Assembly: GCF_004327285.1 (NCBI RefSeq)
Contig: NZ_QJUI01000003.1
Coordinates: 278,136 to 342,135, forward strand
Direction of reading: 5' to 3'
Source of the DNA: Phytopseudomonas daroniae
GTDB lineage: Bacteria > Pseudomonadota > Gammaproteobacteria > Pseudomonadales > Pseudomonadaceae
DNA length: 64,000 nucleotides
The position numbers were made by a program, and so were the translations under genes. How positions within the stretch are numbered: the stretch's first letter is position 1; each line of letters begins with the position of its first letter. The notes below the pieces were generated by a model that was not told the origin of the DNA, did not search any database, and worked only from the letters and a program-made list of their open reading frames with translations. This document shows positions 37,842 through 47,747 of this stretch, in pieces.

Positions 37842-38159
37842 TTAAAGCGCCAGGATGGCCTGTGCCAACTGTCCATCATCGGCTTGCAGCGTCGGCAGGC
37901 GGCCGCGGATGTGTTGCAGTGCGGCTTCCAGGTGCGCGCCACGCAGCGTGCCCTGGCTGGCGACGAAGCTGGCAGCGTCATCCTTGGCGGCCAGTACGAC
38001 CTTGTTGTCGACTACCGAGGAAGTCGCATCGGATGTGCCTTCGATACTGGCTGCAAGCGCATTGACCAGGGTGTCTGTGGTCACCAGAAAGCTGCTGGCA
38101 GAGGCGCCAGCGGCCAGACTGAACAGGCTGAAGAACGCAAGGGTACGGGCGATTGGCAT
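37842..38159 (-). CDS. DUF2388 small exported protein (copy 2)
   Basis: 105 residues, signal peptide MPIARTLAFFSLFSLAAGASA. It shares DDAASFVASQGTLRGAHLEAAL and the ending QAILAL with the neighbour at 37446-37766, showing tandem duplication. First gene of the DUF2388-DUF2388-DUF4105 unit; a bidirectional terminator at 38292-38328 separates it from the next gene. Confidence 0.82.
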   Translation of the reverse strand: MPIARTLAFFSLFSLAAGASASSFLVTTDTLVNALAASIEGTSDATSSVVDNKVVLAAKDDAASFVASQGTLRGAHLEAALQHIRGRLPTLQADDGQLAQAILAL

Positions 38160-38291
38160 GGTCTGGACTCTACGGCTCTGAAAACCAGCATTCTAACCGC
38201 TCTGCGTGGGGCGGAAGAAAAAGACCTGCACAGTTTGTGTAAAGGTGTATGCGGCCTGCGAGTTGCTCAAATAATGGCAGGCCCAGAACGA

Positions 38292-38328
38292 CAAAACCCC
38301 GCTGGCGCTGCATGCCGGCGGGGTTTTG
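38292..38328. terminator. Rho-independent terminator downstream of the DUF1127 gene
   Basis: CAAAACCCCGC (38292-38302) pairs with GCGGGGTTTTG (38318-38328). A/T runs on both ends make it work in either direction; it most directly serves the minus-strand DUF1127 gene 24 bases away. Confidence 0.8.
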
Positions 38329-38351
38329 CGGGAGAAGCTCAACGGTCGCGA

Positions 38352-38564
38352 TTAGCGCCAGAACGGTTTGCTCAGTTCGGCGTAACGCTGGCTTTCGCTG
38401 ATACCGGCATCTGCCAGCAGGCGAGTGTCGAGACGCGCCAACTGGCGGCGGCTGACGATGCGACGCTGCCACAGGAGCAGAGTAGCGAGAAGATTCAGTG
38501 GCAGGCTGGCTGCAGATTTGGACGAGTTGTCGGCAAGCAGATCGGAACTGAGGGTACGTTCCAT
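38352..38564 (-). CDS. DUF1127 (YjiS-like) small protein
   Basis: 70 residues. The C-terminal basic segment LLLWQRRIVSRRQLARLDTRLLADAGISESQRYAELSKPFWR is the DUF1127 signature. ATG 38564 lies eight bases after AAGGA; the ATG at 38573 touches that site. DUF1127 proteins are short, arginine-rich and in some bacteria affect RNA turnover and phosphate or stress responses. Monocistronic, followed by a terminator. Confidence 0.83.
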   Translation of the reverse strand: MERTLSSDLLADNSSKSAASLPLNLLATLLLWQRRIVSRRQLARLDTRLLADAGISESQRYAELSKPFWR

Positions 38565-38982
38565 GGTGTGCATCCTTCCGCTTTTGGCGGGGTTGGTAAG
38601 TTCTGGAGCCTATTTTCGTCCTCGCGTGGGATTAGCAGTAGTCACAGCTGAAGTAAATAAGCTGCATACTAGATAGGTTGCTTTGTAACTGTTTCGCTTA
38701 TTTAGAATGTAACTGTACCGGTGTTTGTGGATTTGCCGTGACTTACGACGTTAGGCAGTGTTTTGACCTGTAAATCTGTTTATTTTAAGTGATTAGCAAC
38801 AGGTACAGTTTCAATTGTGTGACTTCGTTGCTAAGCTCATTATTTTTATTTTTGCCGTGTCGAGCGGGGAATGTTCTGGGCTGTGCTTGTTGGCAGAGCC
38901 TGTGCAAGGAATTGCGGTTCGGCAGAAAAAAGAGGCGAGGGGTGCTCCCTCGCCTCTTTCTCGTCAACCGATCACTCGACGC
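38565..38982. other. AT-rich intergenic region, promoter of DUF1127 and pntB terminator
   Basis: 418 bases of low GC content. The left part should contain the DUF1127 promoter. The right end holds the pntB terminator (38925-38957). Open frames here have no support. Confidence 0.6.
38925..38957 (-). terminator. Rho-independent terminator of the pnt operon
   Basis: AGAGGCGAGGG (38931-38941) and CCCTCGCCTCT (38947-38957) pair around a 5-base loop. On the minus strand the stem is followed by a run of T (six A at 38925-38930 on the plus strand). It is 26 bases after the pntB stop. Confidence 0.85.
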
Positions 38983-40431
38983 TTATTCGACCGCCTTGAG
39001 CATCTCTTCGATGACCTTCTTGGCGTCACCGAACACCATCATGGTCTTGTCCAGATAGAACAGTTCGTTGTCCAGGCCGGCATAGCCGCTGGCCATCGAG
39101 CGCTTGTTGACGATGATGGTCTTGGCCTTAAAGGCTTCGAGAATCGGCATGCCGGCGATGGGTGATTTGGGGTCGTTCTTCGCCGCCGGGTTGACCACAT
39201 CGTTGGCGCCGAGCACGAGTACCACGTCGGCCTGGCCGAATTCGGCGTTGATGTCTTCCATTTCGAACACCTGGTCGTACGGCACTTCGGCTTCGGCCAG
39301 CAATACGTTCATGTGCCCTGGCATGCGTCCAGCCACCGGGTGGATGGCATATTTGACTGTCACGCCCTTGTGCGCCAGCTTCTCGGTCAGTTCCTTCAAC
39401 GCATGCTGCGCGCGCGCCACGGCCAGGCCGTAGCCGGGAACGATGATCACGCTGTCGGCATTGCCAAGCAGGAAGGCGGCATCGTCGGCCGAGCCGGACT
39501 TGACCGGCCGTTGTTCGCCGCCGCTCGCGGCAGGGCCGGCATCCGTGGCGCCGCCGAAGCCGCCGAGAATGACGTTGAAGAACGAGCGGTTCATCGCCTT
39601 GCACATGATGTAGGAGAGGATCGCGCCACTCGAACCGACCAGACTGCCTGCGATGATCAGCATCGAGTTGTTCAGCGAGAAGCCGATACCAGCCGCTGCC
39701 CAGCCCGAGTAGCTGTTGAGCATCGACACCACCACCGGCATGTCGGCCCCGCCAATGGGGATGATGATCAGCACACCGATGATGAAGGCCAGGGCCACCA
39801 GCGCGGCGAACGCGGTCAGGTTGCCGGTGAAGGTGAACATCAGGCCCAGGCCGACGATCGCCAGGCCGACCGCCAGGTTGATCAGGTGCTGGCCGGCGAA
39901 CTGTACCGGCGCGCCTTGGAACAGGCGAAACTTCCGCCCAAATACGAGCCGGCCAGACAGTTTTCCGAAGGCGATCACCGAGCCGGAGAAGGTGATGGCG
40001 CCAATCGCCGCGCCGAGGAACAGTTCCAGGCGATTGCCGTGGGGGATCGGGTCGCTGATCGCCGCGACGATGCCCAGTGACTGCGGCTCGACCACGGCGG
40101 CGATGGCGATGAACACCGCGGCCAGGCCGATCATGCTGTGCATGAAGGCGACCAGTTCCGGCATCTTGGTCATCTCCACGCGCTTGGCCATGATCGAGCC
40201 AGCGGTACCGCCGACCAGCAGGCCGACGATCACGTAACCGATGCCCTGCACGGCCAGTTCGCTGCCGAGTTTGTAGATCAGACCGAGGGTGGTCAGTACG
40301 GCGATGCTCATGCCGATCATGCCGAAAGCATTGCCGCGCCGCGACGTGGTTGGGTGGGACAGGCCCTTGAGCGCCTGGATGAAGCACACCGAGGCCACGA
40401 GATAGAGGAGGGTGATCAGGTTCATGCTCAT
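38983..40431 (-). CDS. pntB: NAD(P) transhydrogenase beta subunit
   Basis: 482 residues. Eight or nine membrane helices form domain II; the C-terminal domain III binds NADP(H) (IIVPGYGLAVARAQHALKEL, GRMPGHMNVLLAEAEVPYD, LVLGANDVVNPAA, ending FGDAKKVIEEMLKAVE). Uses the proton gradient to transfer hydride from NADH to NADP+. Start at 40431 (MSMNLITL) is one base after the pntAB stop; a second ATG lies two codons on. Last gene of pntAA-AB-B on the minus strand. Confidence 0.93.
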   Translation of the reverse strand: MSMNLITLLYLVASVCFIQALKGLSHPTTSRRGNAFGMIGMSIAVLTTLGLIYKLGSELAVQGIGYVIVGLLVGGTAGSIMAKRVEMTKMPELVAFMHSMIGLAAVFIAIAAVVEPQSLGIVAAISDPIPHGNRLELFLGAAIGAITFSGSVIAFGKLSGRLVFGRKFRLFQGAPVQFAGQHLINLAVGLAIVGLGLMFTFTGNLTAFAALVALAFIIGVLIIIPIGGADMPVVVSMLNSYSGWAAAGIGFSLNNSMLIIAGSLVGSSGAILSYIMCKAMNRSFFNVILGGFGGATDAGPAASGGEQRPVKSGSADDAAFLLGNADSVIIVPGYGLAVARAQHALKELTEKLAHKGVTVKYAIHPVAGRMPGHMNVLLAEAEVPYDQVFEMEDINAEFGQADVVLVLGANDVVNPAAKNDPKSPIAGMPILEAFKAKTIIVNKRSMASGYAGLDNELFYLDKTMMVFGDAKKVIEEMLKAVE

Positions 40432-40432
40432 C

Positions 40433-40762
40433 TCAGTGGCTCTCTTCCTGGGTGACAGCCACCTGGGCTTTCGGGGCTTTTTTCTTGAACATTTCCAGCA
40501 TGCGGCGGGTGACCAGGAAGCCACCGAAGACGTTGACCGCCGCCAGGGCCACGGCCAGGGTGCCCATGGTCTTGCCCAGCGGTGTGACGGTCAGCGCGGC
40601 GGCGAGCATGGCGCCGACGATGACGATGGCGGAAATCGCATTGGTCACCGCCATCAGTGGGGTGTGCAGAGCCGGGGTGACGTTCCACACCACGTGGTAG
40701 CCGACATAGATGGCCAGCACGAAGATGATCAGGTTGTAGATGCCGTCGGAAATCAGATCCAT
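40433..40762 (-). CDS. pntAB: NAD(P) transhydrogenase subunit alpha 2
   Basis: 109 residues with three to four membrane segments ([52 protein letters not shown]). This is the membrane part that in E. coli is fused to PntA; the split form is usual in Pseudomonas. Confidence 0.92.
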   Translation of the reverse strand: MDLISDGIYNLIIFVLAIYVGYHVVWNVTPALHTPLMAVTNAISAIVIVGAMLAAALTVTPLGKTMGTLAVALAAVNVFGGFLVTRRMLEMFKKKAPKAQVAVTQEESH

Positions 40763-40817
40763 CGGGGTGATCCTTTTGGTAGTGATTGGCCCTCTCCATA
40801 AAGAGAGAGGGAGGCCA

Positions 40818-41939
40818 TCATTTGTTGATGCGTTTGACCTCGCCGTCTTTGCACATCAGGCAGGCGGCGACGATGTCGTCTTCCAGATTGAGGTGGAAGG
40901 CGCCGTTCTCGTGGATCACCAGCTTGAGAAAATCGAGCAGGTTGCGCGCATACAGGGCCGAGGCATCGGCGGCTACCAGCGCCGGCAGATTGCCGTGGCC
41001 GACCAGGGTCACGCCGTGCTTGACCACGACCTTGTCCAGTTCGGTCAGCGGGCAGTTGCCGCCCTGGATCGCAGCCAGGTCGATGACTACGGAGCCAGGC
41101 TTCATCTCGGCGACGGTGGCCTCGTGCAGCAGCGTCGGTGCCTTGCGACCGGGAATCAGTGCGGTGGTGATGACGATGTCGGCCTGTTTGGCGCGCTCAT
41201 GCACGGCTTTGGCCTGGCGCTCCATCCATGAAGCGGGCATGGGGCGCGCGTAACCACCGACGCCTTCCGCACATTCGCGTTCTTCATCGGTCTCGAACGG
41301 CACGTCGACGAACTTGGCGCCGAGGGACTCGATCTGCTCCTTCACTGCCGGGCGCACGTCGGACGCCTCGATCACCGCGCCCAGGCGCTTGGCCGTGGCG
41401 ATGGCCTGCAGGCCGGCGACGCCGGCACCGAGGATCAGTACGCGGGCGGCTTTCACCGTGCCGGCAGCGGTCATCAGCATCGGCATGAAGCGCGGGTAAT
41501 GGTTGGCTGCCAGCATCACCGCCTTGTAGCCGGCGATGTTGGCCTGGGACGACAGCACGTCCAGGCTCTGGGCGCGCGAGGTGCGCGGCGCGGCCTCCAG
41601 GGCGAAGGCGGTGATACCACGAGCGTTCATGCGCTCTATGGTTTCGACGCTGAATGGGTTGAGCATGCCAACCAGCACCGTGCCGGGCTGCATCAGTGCC
41701 AGCTCGGCGTCGTCTGGCGCCACCACCTTGAGCACCAGCGCGACGCCGAATGTGGCGCCGACATCGCCAATGGTGGCGCCCGCAGCTTCATAAGCGCTGT
41801 CCGGAATACTGGCGTCGATGCCGGCGCCGCTTTGAACGGTGACCTGATGGCCTTGGCCAATCAGCTTCTTGATGGTTTCCGGCGTCGCGGCAACCCGCGT
41901 CTCGCCTGCCTGGGTTTCGAGAGGAACACCAATGTGCAC
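40818..41939 (-). CDS. pntAA: NAD(P) transhydrogenase subunit alpha 1 (NAD-binding)
   Basis: 373 residues. [26 protein letters not shown] is the conserved start of transhydrogenase domain I; the NAD site is [23 protein letters not shown] chose the GTG at 41939, eight bases after AGGAG, rather than the longer open frame whose first 36 residues do not match the family. Cytoplasmic; complexes with PntAB and PntB. Confidence 0.92.
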   Translation of the reverse strand: MHIGVPLETQAGETRVAATPETIKKLIGQGHQVTVQSGAGIDASIPDSAYEAAGATIGDVGATFGVALVLKVVAPDDAELALMQPGTVLVGMLNPFSVETIERMNARGITAFALEAAPRTSRAQSLDVLSSQANIAGYKAVMLAANHYPRFMPMLMTAAGTVKAARVLILGAGVAGLQAIATAKRLGAVIEASDVRPAVKEQIESLGAKFVDVPFETDEERECAEGVGGYARPMPASWMERQAKAVHERAKQADIVITTALIPGRKAPTLLHEATVAEMKPGSVVIDLAAIQGGNCPLTELDKVVVKHGVTLVGHGNLPALVAADASALYARNLLDFLKLVIHENGAFHLNLEDDIVAACLMCKDGEVKRINK

Positions 41940-42476
41940 GCTTGCATCTCCTGCGATCGTTGCAGATTCACCCGAGGGTGGCGGAGGTACGTTATCGACT
42001 AAAGTCGATATCCCGGCATTCTGCAAAGGAAGCGGATCAGTAAGCAATATTCATGGAGCGTTTATTTCGCATGACTACAAGTTATTGGAGATATTGTTAT
42101 TTTTCATGCGGGATTATCTAGATAAATAAGCGAATTTTGGCGATAAAATTCGATAAATTGTACCGATCATGAATAAATGTCTGTGAATATGATAGCTTGC
42201 TATCGAGAGGCCTGCGGCGCCTTGTCGCACTGTTCAATATCGTTTACAGGCCGTTGAACAGCTGTTTGGCAGGGTTTTTGATGTTTTTGTAGCGATATTT
42301 ATTTATCGCTACAGATTGTTGGAGTGGGATTTTGTCGGCACTTTGGCGCTAAGGTAAGGATGGAGGCAGGTCGATAGCTGCTTATGAGGCGTGCAGCTGA
42401 ATGGCACTCCTGCGTTTTGATCACTCGACCCGTACCCAGGTGAGCGAGAAAATACCGGGAGAAACCGCGTGGCCGC
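41940..42476. other. AT-rich region upstream of pntAA, no supported gene
   Basis: About 540 bases with several near-A/T-only stretches around 42080-42180 and 42280-42310. It should hold the pnt promoter. A small open frame at 42299-42580 overlaps the next gene on the same strand and is rejected. Confidence 0.55.
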
Positions 42477-42848
42477 TCAGCCGGTGCGCCAGGTGATTTC
42501 CTGCACACCGTCGGCGCTGATGCGCAGCCACTGGTCGGCCTGCTCATCGCTTTCCTCTTCCTCCCAACTGCCAGGTGCACAGCGGACTTCCACGTTCAGT
42601 GCGGCATAGGCGGCCTTGGCGCAGGCCAGGTCGTCTTCCCAGGGCGTGGTATCGCTCTCCAGGTAAAGGCTGTGCCATTTGCCAACGGCCTTGGGCAGCC
42701 AGGTCACCGGGGTATCGCCGGCGCGGCACTGAAAGGTCTGGCCTTTCTGCTGCCAGCCGGAGCAGGGCCCCAGGGCCTGAGTCAGCCAGGCGGCGATGGC
42801 CTGGTGATCGGCATCCTTCAGGTAAATCTCGATATCCGGTTGGCGCAT
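42477..42848 (-). CDS. Hypothetical protein, small acidic cytoplasmic
   Basis: 123 residues, acidic and tryptophan-rich, without signal or membrane segments (MRQPDIEIYLKDADHQAIAAWL ... WRTG). ATG at 42848 follows AGG by six bases; two in-frame ATGs upstream (42854, 42860) are possible. It is 26 bases from the rlmA stop on the same strand, so probably co-transcribed with rlmA and dapE. I do not recognise a characterised family. Confidence 0.7.
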   Translation of the reverse strand: MRQPDIEIYLKDADHQAIAAWLTQALGPCSGWQQKGQTFQCRAGDTPVTWLPKAVGKWHSLYLESDTTPWEDDLACAKAAYAALNVEVRCAPGSWEEEESDEQADQWLRISADGVQEITWRTG

Positions 42849-42873
42849 GTTCATCCTCATCTGGTCGGGGCGC

Positions 42874-43683
42874 TCAAGACGCATCACGCTCGATCCAATC
42901 GTAGCGGATGGCGACGGTCACTTCGAAGCTTTCGGCGATCACCGCAGCGCGGCGTTCGGCACTGGCGCGCCAGCCATGGGGCGTCATCGCCAGCAGGTCG
43001 GCGCGTGCTTGCGGTGTGTCGAGCAACAGCGGGAAACTCAGGGTTTCGCTGTGCGCCAGACGCATGCCTGGCGGGATCAGCTCAAGGTGTTTCTGGTCGT
43101 CGTAGTCGCGCACTTCGTCGTAGAGCTTCTGGCGCAGCTCCATCAGGTGGTCACGGGTCGGCCCCATGCGCAGCAGGCCGCCGCCGGGGGCAAGCAGGCG
43201 CCTGGCCTCCTGCCAGTCCAGCGGGCTGAACACGCTGGCCAGCAATTGACAGCTGGCGTCCGCCAGGGGCACACGGGCCATGCTGGCGATCAACCAGCTG
43301 AGTTGCGGGGCACGCTTGCAGGCGCGTTTCACCGCTTCGCGGGAAATATCCAGGGCGTAACCATCGGCATCCGGCAGCGCCTCGGCGATCTGTGCGGTGT
43401 AATAACCCTCGCCGCAACCGATATCTAGCCAGCGCTGCGGCCTGTAGCCAGCCGCCAGTTCCGCCAACCGGGCAGCCAGGGGCGCGTAGTGGCCGCCATC
43501 GAGAAAGCGCCGACGCGCCTCGACCATGGCGGCGTTGTCGCCAGGGTCACGGCTGTTCTTGTGCTGCACCGGCAGCAGGTTGAGGTAGCCCTGACGTGCG
43601 CGGTCGAAACGGTGGTTGGCCGGGCAGGCGACGCCATTGTCGACGGCCTGCAGCGGCGCCTGGCAGATCGGGCAACTGAGCAT
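42874..43683 (-). CDS. rlmA: 23S rRNA (guanine-N1)-methyltransferase
   Basis: 269 residues. N-terminal zinc site C4/C7 with later C and H ([11 protein letters not shown] ... VACPANHRFDRARQGYLNLL) is diagnostic of RlmA (RrmA), followed by the SAM-binding motif WLDIGCGEGYYTAQIAEAL. Methylates G745 (E. coli numbering) of 23S rRNA. Start overlaps the dapE stop by one base. Confidence 0.9.
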   Translation of the reverse strand: MLSCPICQAPLQAVDNGVACPANHRFDRARQGYLNLLPVQHKNSRDPGDNAAMVEARRRFLDGGHYAPLAARLAELAAGYRPQRWLDIGCGEGYYTAQIAEALPDADGYALDISREAVKRACKRAPQLSWLIASMARVPLADASCQLLASVFSPLDWQEARRLLAPGGGLLRMGPTRDHLMELRQKLYDEVRDYDDQKHLELIPPGMRLAHSETLSFPLLLDTPQARADLLAMTPHGWRASAERRAAVIAESFEVTVAIRYDWIERDAS

Positions 43684-44825
43684 CAGGCGAGCAGCTTGAC
43701 CAGGGTCTGGTAGTAGATCTCGGTGAGTACCTCGAGATCGCTGGCCAGCACACGTTCATTGACTTGGTGGATGGTCGCGTTGACCGGGCCGAGCTCGACC
43801 ACCTGAGTACCGAGGGTGGCGATGAAGCGACCATCGGAGGTGCCGCCGCTGGTGCTTGGTGTGGTTTCGCGGCCGGTGACGGCACGGATGCTGGCGCTGA
43901 CCGCATCGAGCAGGGCGCCCGGCTCGGTGAGGAACGGCAGACCCGACAGCGCCCACTCGATGTGATAGTCCAGGCCGTGCTTGTCGAAGATGGCGTTGAC
44001 CCGCTGCTGCAGGCCTTCGACCGTCGATTCGGTGGAGAAGCGGAAGTTGAACACCGCTTTCAGCTCGCCAGGAATCACGTTGGTCGCACCGGTACCGGCG
44101 TTCAGGTTGGAGACCTGGAAGCTGGTCGGCGGGAAGAACGCATTGCCGTCGTCCCAGTGTTCGGCGGCCAGTTCGGCGAGGGCTGGGGCGGCCAGGTGAA
44201 TCGGGTTCTTCGCCAGGTGCGGGTAGGCCACGTGGCCCTGAATGCCGCGCACGGTCAGGGTCGCGCCAAGCGAACCGCGGCGACCGTTCTTCACCACGTC
44301 GCCGACCAGCGACGTGCTCGACGGTTCGCCGACGATGCACCAGTCCAGTCGCTCGTTACGCGCGGCCAGGCGTTCGACCACGGCCTTGGTGCCGTGGTGG
44401 GCCGGGCCTTCTTCGTCGCTGGTGATCAGAAAGGTGATGCGTCCCTTGTGGTTCGGGTATTCGGCGACGAAACGCTCCACGGCGATGATCATCGACGCCA
44501 GGCTGCCTTTCATATCGGCGGCGCCGCGCCCGCAGAGCATGCCCTGTTCGTCGATCAAGGCTTCGAACGGGCCGTGCTGCCAGGCCTGCACCGGGCCGGT
44601 GGGCACCACGTCGGTATGACCGGCGAAGCACAGCACCGGGCCGTCCTGATCGCCATGGCTGGCCCAGAAGTTGTCCACGTCCTCGATACGCATCGCTTCG
44701 ATGGCGAAACCCAGAGCCGCGAGCCGGCGCATCATCAGTTCCTGACAGCCTTCATCCAGTGGCGTGACGGATGGTCGGCGGATCAGGTCGCAGGCGAGCT
44801 CGAGGGTGGGGGACAGGGCCGTCAT
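43683..44825 (-). CDS. dapE: Succinyl-diaminopimelate desuccinylase
   Basis: 380-residue M20 zinc peptidase-type enzyme of lysine and cell-wall synthesis. Metal site in [13 protein letters not shown] with following [30 protein letters not shown] for the catalytic E-E, and [15 protein letters not shown] near the C terminus. The P. aeruginosa order dapE-ndvB is the same. Confidence 0.93.
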   Translation of the reverse strand: MTALSPTLELACDLIRRPSVTPLDEGCQELMMRRLAALGFAIEAMRIEDVDNFWASHGDQDGPVLCFAGHTDVVPTGPVQAWQHGPFEALIDEQGMLCGRGAADMKGSLASMIIAVERFVAEYPNHKGRITFLITSDEEGPAHHGTKAVVERLAARNERLDWCIVGEPSSTSLVGDVVKNGRRGSLGATLTVRGIQGHVAYPHLAKNPIHLAAPALAELAAEHWDDGNAFFPPTSFQVSNLNAGTGATNVIPGELKAVFNFRFSTESTVEGLQQRVNAIFDKHGLDYHIEWALSGLPFLTEPGALLDAVSASIRAVTGRETTPSTSGGTSDGRFIATLGTQVVELGPVNATIHQVNERVLASDLEVLTEIYYQTLVKLLA

Positions 44826-44921
44826 GGGAACTCCGGTAAAGCGTTTCGGGGCGGGAAAGGGCCGACATCTTAAAGCAAAACGGCGGCCAGTTGGCCGCCG
44901 TGGTTGCGCAGCAGGCGGGGA

Positions 44922-47519
44922 TCAGGCGTTCTCCGTTTCGATCTGCACCACCGGAATTTCCAGCGGCTTGGGCTGCGACGACAGCAGCGCCATGATCAGC
45001 GAGGCGAGGTACGGCAGCGATTGCACCAGCAGCATGATCACCCAGAACTTCACGTCGTAGCTGGGCAGGCCCTGAACGATGCCGATACCCAGGGCACTGC
45101 CCCACAGCAGGAGCATGATGAAGACTTCTTCGCGGGCTTCGGCCAGAGCCACCATCAGGCCGTGGCTGGAACGCATCTTCGGGGTGCGGAAGAACGGGAT
45201 GCTCTTGGTGAAGGCGCCGTACAGCACCGCCTTGGCGATGGTGTGCGACAACGCCAGCCCGGCGACCGCCGCGCAGAACGCATCCTTCAGGTTGACCCCC
45301 ACCGCCCGTTGATACAGGAAGATGATCTTGCCGACCTTGAACAGGAACAGCGTCAGCGGCGGGATCGCGAAGATCAGCAGCGGCGGGTCGACCCGTTGCG
45401 GCACGATGATCATCGCCGCCGACCAGAGCAGGGCGCCTGCGGTGAAGAAGATATTCAGGCCATCGGCTACCCACGGCAGCCAACCGGCGATGAAGTGATA
45501 ACGCTGGCCGCGCTTGAGTTCGCTGCCCTGGCCGGCAAGCAGCTCGCGAGTGTGGCCCTTCATGATCTGAATGGCGCCGTAGGCCCAGCGGAAGCGTTGT
45601 TTCTTGTAATCGATAAAGGTGTCCGGCATCAGCCCCTTACCGAAGCTGTCATGGGCGTAGGCGGCCGAATAGCCCTTCTCGAACACGCGCAGACCCAGCT
45701 CGGCGTCTTCGCAGATGGTCCAGTCGGCCCACTTCAGTTCGTCCATCACGGTACGGCGGATCATGGTCATGGTGCCGTGCTGGATGATCGCGTTGCGGTC
45801 ATTGCGGGTCACCATGCCGATATGGAAGAAGCCCTTGTACTCGGCGTAGCAGAGCCTCTTGAAGGTGCTTTCCTCACCGTCGCGATAGTCCTGGGGCGAT
45901 TGCACCACGGCGATCGACGGGTCGGCGAAGTGCGGCACCATGTGCTTGAGCCAGTTGCGGTCGACGCAGTAGTCGGAGTCGATTACTGCCACCACTTCGG
46001 CATCCGCTGCGGTATGCGGCAGGATGTAATTCAGCGCGCCACCCTTGAAACCATGCAGCGGTGCCACGTGGAAGAAACGGAAACGCGGGCCGAGTTCTTC
46101 GCAGTAGTCGCGCACCGGCTCCCACACCGCGGGATCCTTGGTGTTGTTGTCGATGATCAGGACTTCGAAGTCCGGATAGTCGAGATTGGCCAGGGCGTCC
46201 AGGGTCTGTTTGACCATCTCCGGCGGCTCGTTGTAGCACGGTACGTGTATCGACACCTTGGGCCGGTAGTCGCTATCGCCAATCACTGGGGTGAACGGGC
46301 GCCGCCGTTGCGTCCACACCGTTTCGGCCAGTTCATGGGCCTCGGTGAGCAGTACGATGAATACGCCGATGGCGCCAACGCCGAGCAATACGCCGACCAG
46401 CATGCTGAACCAGGTGCTGTACTGCTGGCTGTAGTCGTAGCCGATCCACACCAGGGCCGAGCCGCCCGCGAAGGCGACGAAGGTCAGGAAGGTGCGGCCG
46501 CGTTGGCGCAAGGCACTGCCGTCGATCAGCATCAGCGCCAGGGACAGCAGCGCCATGACCACCGAGGCGACCGCCAGCAAGCGCCATTGCGGGATGGCCA
46601 CGACCGGGCCTTCGAAATTGAATTTCGCCTGGCGATCGAGGTCGTACACGCCCCAGTAGGCACCCACCGACCCTTCGTCACCTGATTTCCACGGCTGGTC
46701 GAAGGCTTCGATGACGAAGTAGTTGTACCCCTGGGCGTTCAGCGTGGTGACCAGCGTACGCAGGTAGATGGCCTGATCCGCCTGAGTCGCCTCGGCGCCA
46801 CCGCGTACGCGGCCGTTGCTGGGCCAGCCGACTTCGGAGAGCAGCAGCGGTTTTTTCGGGAACAGCTTTTTCAGGTCGCGGGCACGATCCAGGGTGAATT
46901 GGGTGGAATCCTTCATCGGAATGAATTCCCAGTACGGCAGTACGTGAGCCGCGATCAGATCCGCATGATCGGCCAGCTCCGGGTATTCCTGCCAGATGTG
47001 CCATTGTTCGGACGTGGTGACCGGCACCTTGACCGCCGAGCGCACCCGATCCATGTAGCCGATCAACTGCTTGGTGGTGACCTCGCGGCGGAACAGCGCC
47101 TCGTTACCGACCACCACGCGCACCACGCTGCGCGAATCGTTGGCTAGCTGGATGGCCTTGGCGACTTCGCGCTCGTTGCGCTCCTCGTCGGTGCCGATCC
47201 ACACACCGAGGGTCACGCGCAGGCCGAACTCTTCGGCGAGCAGCGGAATCTTGTCCAGGGCGCCGTCTACCGAATAGGTGCGGATGCTGTCGGTCTGCTG
47301 CGACAGTAACTCGAGATCCTCGCGCATTTCCTCGTCACTGGGATAGACGCCCGTTTGCGGGCTCTGCCCCTGACGGAACGGCGAGAAGGAATAGCCGGAG
47401 ACCTGCTCGGGCCAGTCCGGGGCCGTGACCGGACGGTTGTAAAGCGCCCAGATGCCGGTGAACAAGGCGGCGATAGCCAGGAAAACAATCAGATTGAGGC
47501 CGAACTTGCGCGAAAGCAT
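44922..47519 (-). CDS. ndvB: Beta-1,3-glucan synthase NdvB (GH17 plus GT2)
   Basis: 865 residues. After one N-terminal membrane helix comes a GH17-like domain (VRVVVGNEALFRREVT, LLLSEVGWPSNGRVRGG), then membrane helices, a family-2 glycosyltransferase (HVPCYNEPPEMVKQTLDAL, VAVIDSDYCVDRNWLKHM, QRFRWAYGAIQIMKG) and a C-terminal membrane bundle. In P. aeruginosa NdvB makes cyclic periplasmic glucans that bind aminoglycosides and favour biofilm tolerance. Transcribed divergently from tcdA. Confidence 0.92.
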   Translation of the reverse strand: MLSRKFGLNLIVFLAIAALFTGIWALYNRPVTAPDWPEQVSGYSFSPFRQGQSPQTGVYPSDEEMREDLELLSQQTDSIRTYSVDGALDKIPLLAEEFGLRVTLGVWIGTDEERNEREVAKAIQLANDSRSVVRVVVGNEALFRREVTTKQLIGYMDRVRSAVKVPVTTSEQWHIWQEYPELADHADLIAAHVLPYWEFIPMKDSTQFTLDRARDLKKLFPKKPLLLSEVGWPSNGRVRGGAEATQADQAIYLRTLVTTLNAQGYNYFVIEAFDQPWKSGDEGSVGAYWGVYDLDRQAKFNFEGPVVAIPQWRLLAVASVVMALLSLALMLIDGSALRQRGRTFLTFVAFAGGSALVWIGYDYSQQYSTWFSMLVGVLLGVGAIGVFIVLLTEAHELAETVWTQRRRPFTPVIGDSDYRPKVSIHVPCYNEPPEMVKQTLDALANLDYPDFEVLIIDNNTKDPAVWEPVRDYCEELGPRFRFFHVAPLHGFKGGALNYILPHTAADAEVVAVIDSDYCVDRNWLKHMVPHFADPSIAVVQSPQDYRDGEESTFKRLCYAEYKGFFHIGMVTRNDRNAIIQHGTMTMIRRTVMDELKWADWTICEDAELGLRVFEKGYSAAYAHDSFGKGLMPDTFIDYKKQRFRWAYGAIQIMKGHTRELLAGQGSELKRGQRYHFIAGWLPWVADGLNIFFTAGALLWSAAMIIVPQRVDPPLLIFAIPPLTLFLFKVGKIIFLYQRAVGVNLKDAFCAAVAGLALSHTIAKAVLYGAFTKSIPFFRTPKMRSSHGLMVALAEAREEVFIMLLLWGSALGIGIVQGLPSYDVKFWVIMLLVQSLPYLASLIMALLSSQPKPLEIPVVQIETENA

Positions 47520-47694
47520 GCTGTGTCAGGTTCCGGGAGTTGGAACGGGGAGAGGGCCGGCGAACGCCGGTTGGCGCGCATGCTACTCCGTCGTTGAAGG
47601 ACTGTATAGCACGGCTCGGAACGTCTGTTTGAGCATGCACAGCGTCGTTTTTACGCGCGCTGAACGCTTGTACGGAGAGCCGGCCCGATGGTGC

Positions 47695-47723
47695 TTGGGA
47701 TGATCGACCAGGCTTCCTATAAT
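47695..47723 (+). promoter_or_regulatory. Sigma-70-type promoter of tcdA
   Basis: TTGGGA (47695-47700), 17-base spacer, perfect TATAAT (47718-47723), 25 bases before the tcdA start. Expected transcription begins within the leader just before the AAGAGGA ribosome site. Confidence 0.75.
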
Positions 47724-47747
47724 GTGCGCCCACCAAGAGGAGCCCGC

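Noticed and set aside
44904..46685. 593-codon open frame antisense to ndvB
   Set aside because: Shadow of ndvB; composition rich in His/Gln/Gly/Arg typical of antisense frames in high-GC genomes.
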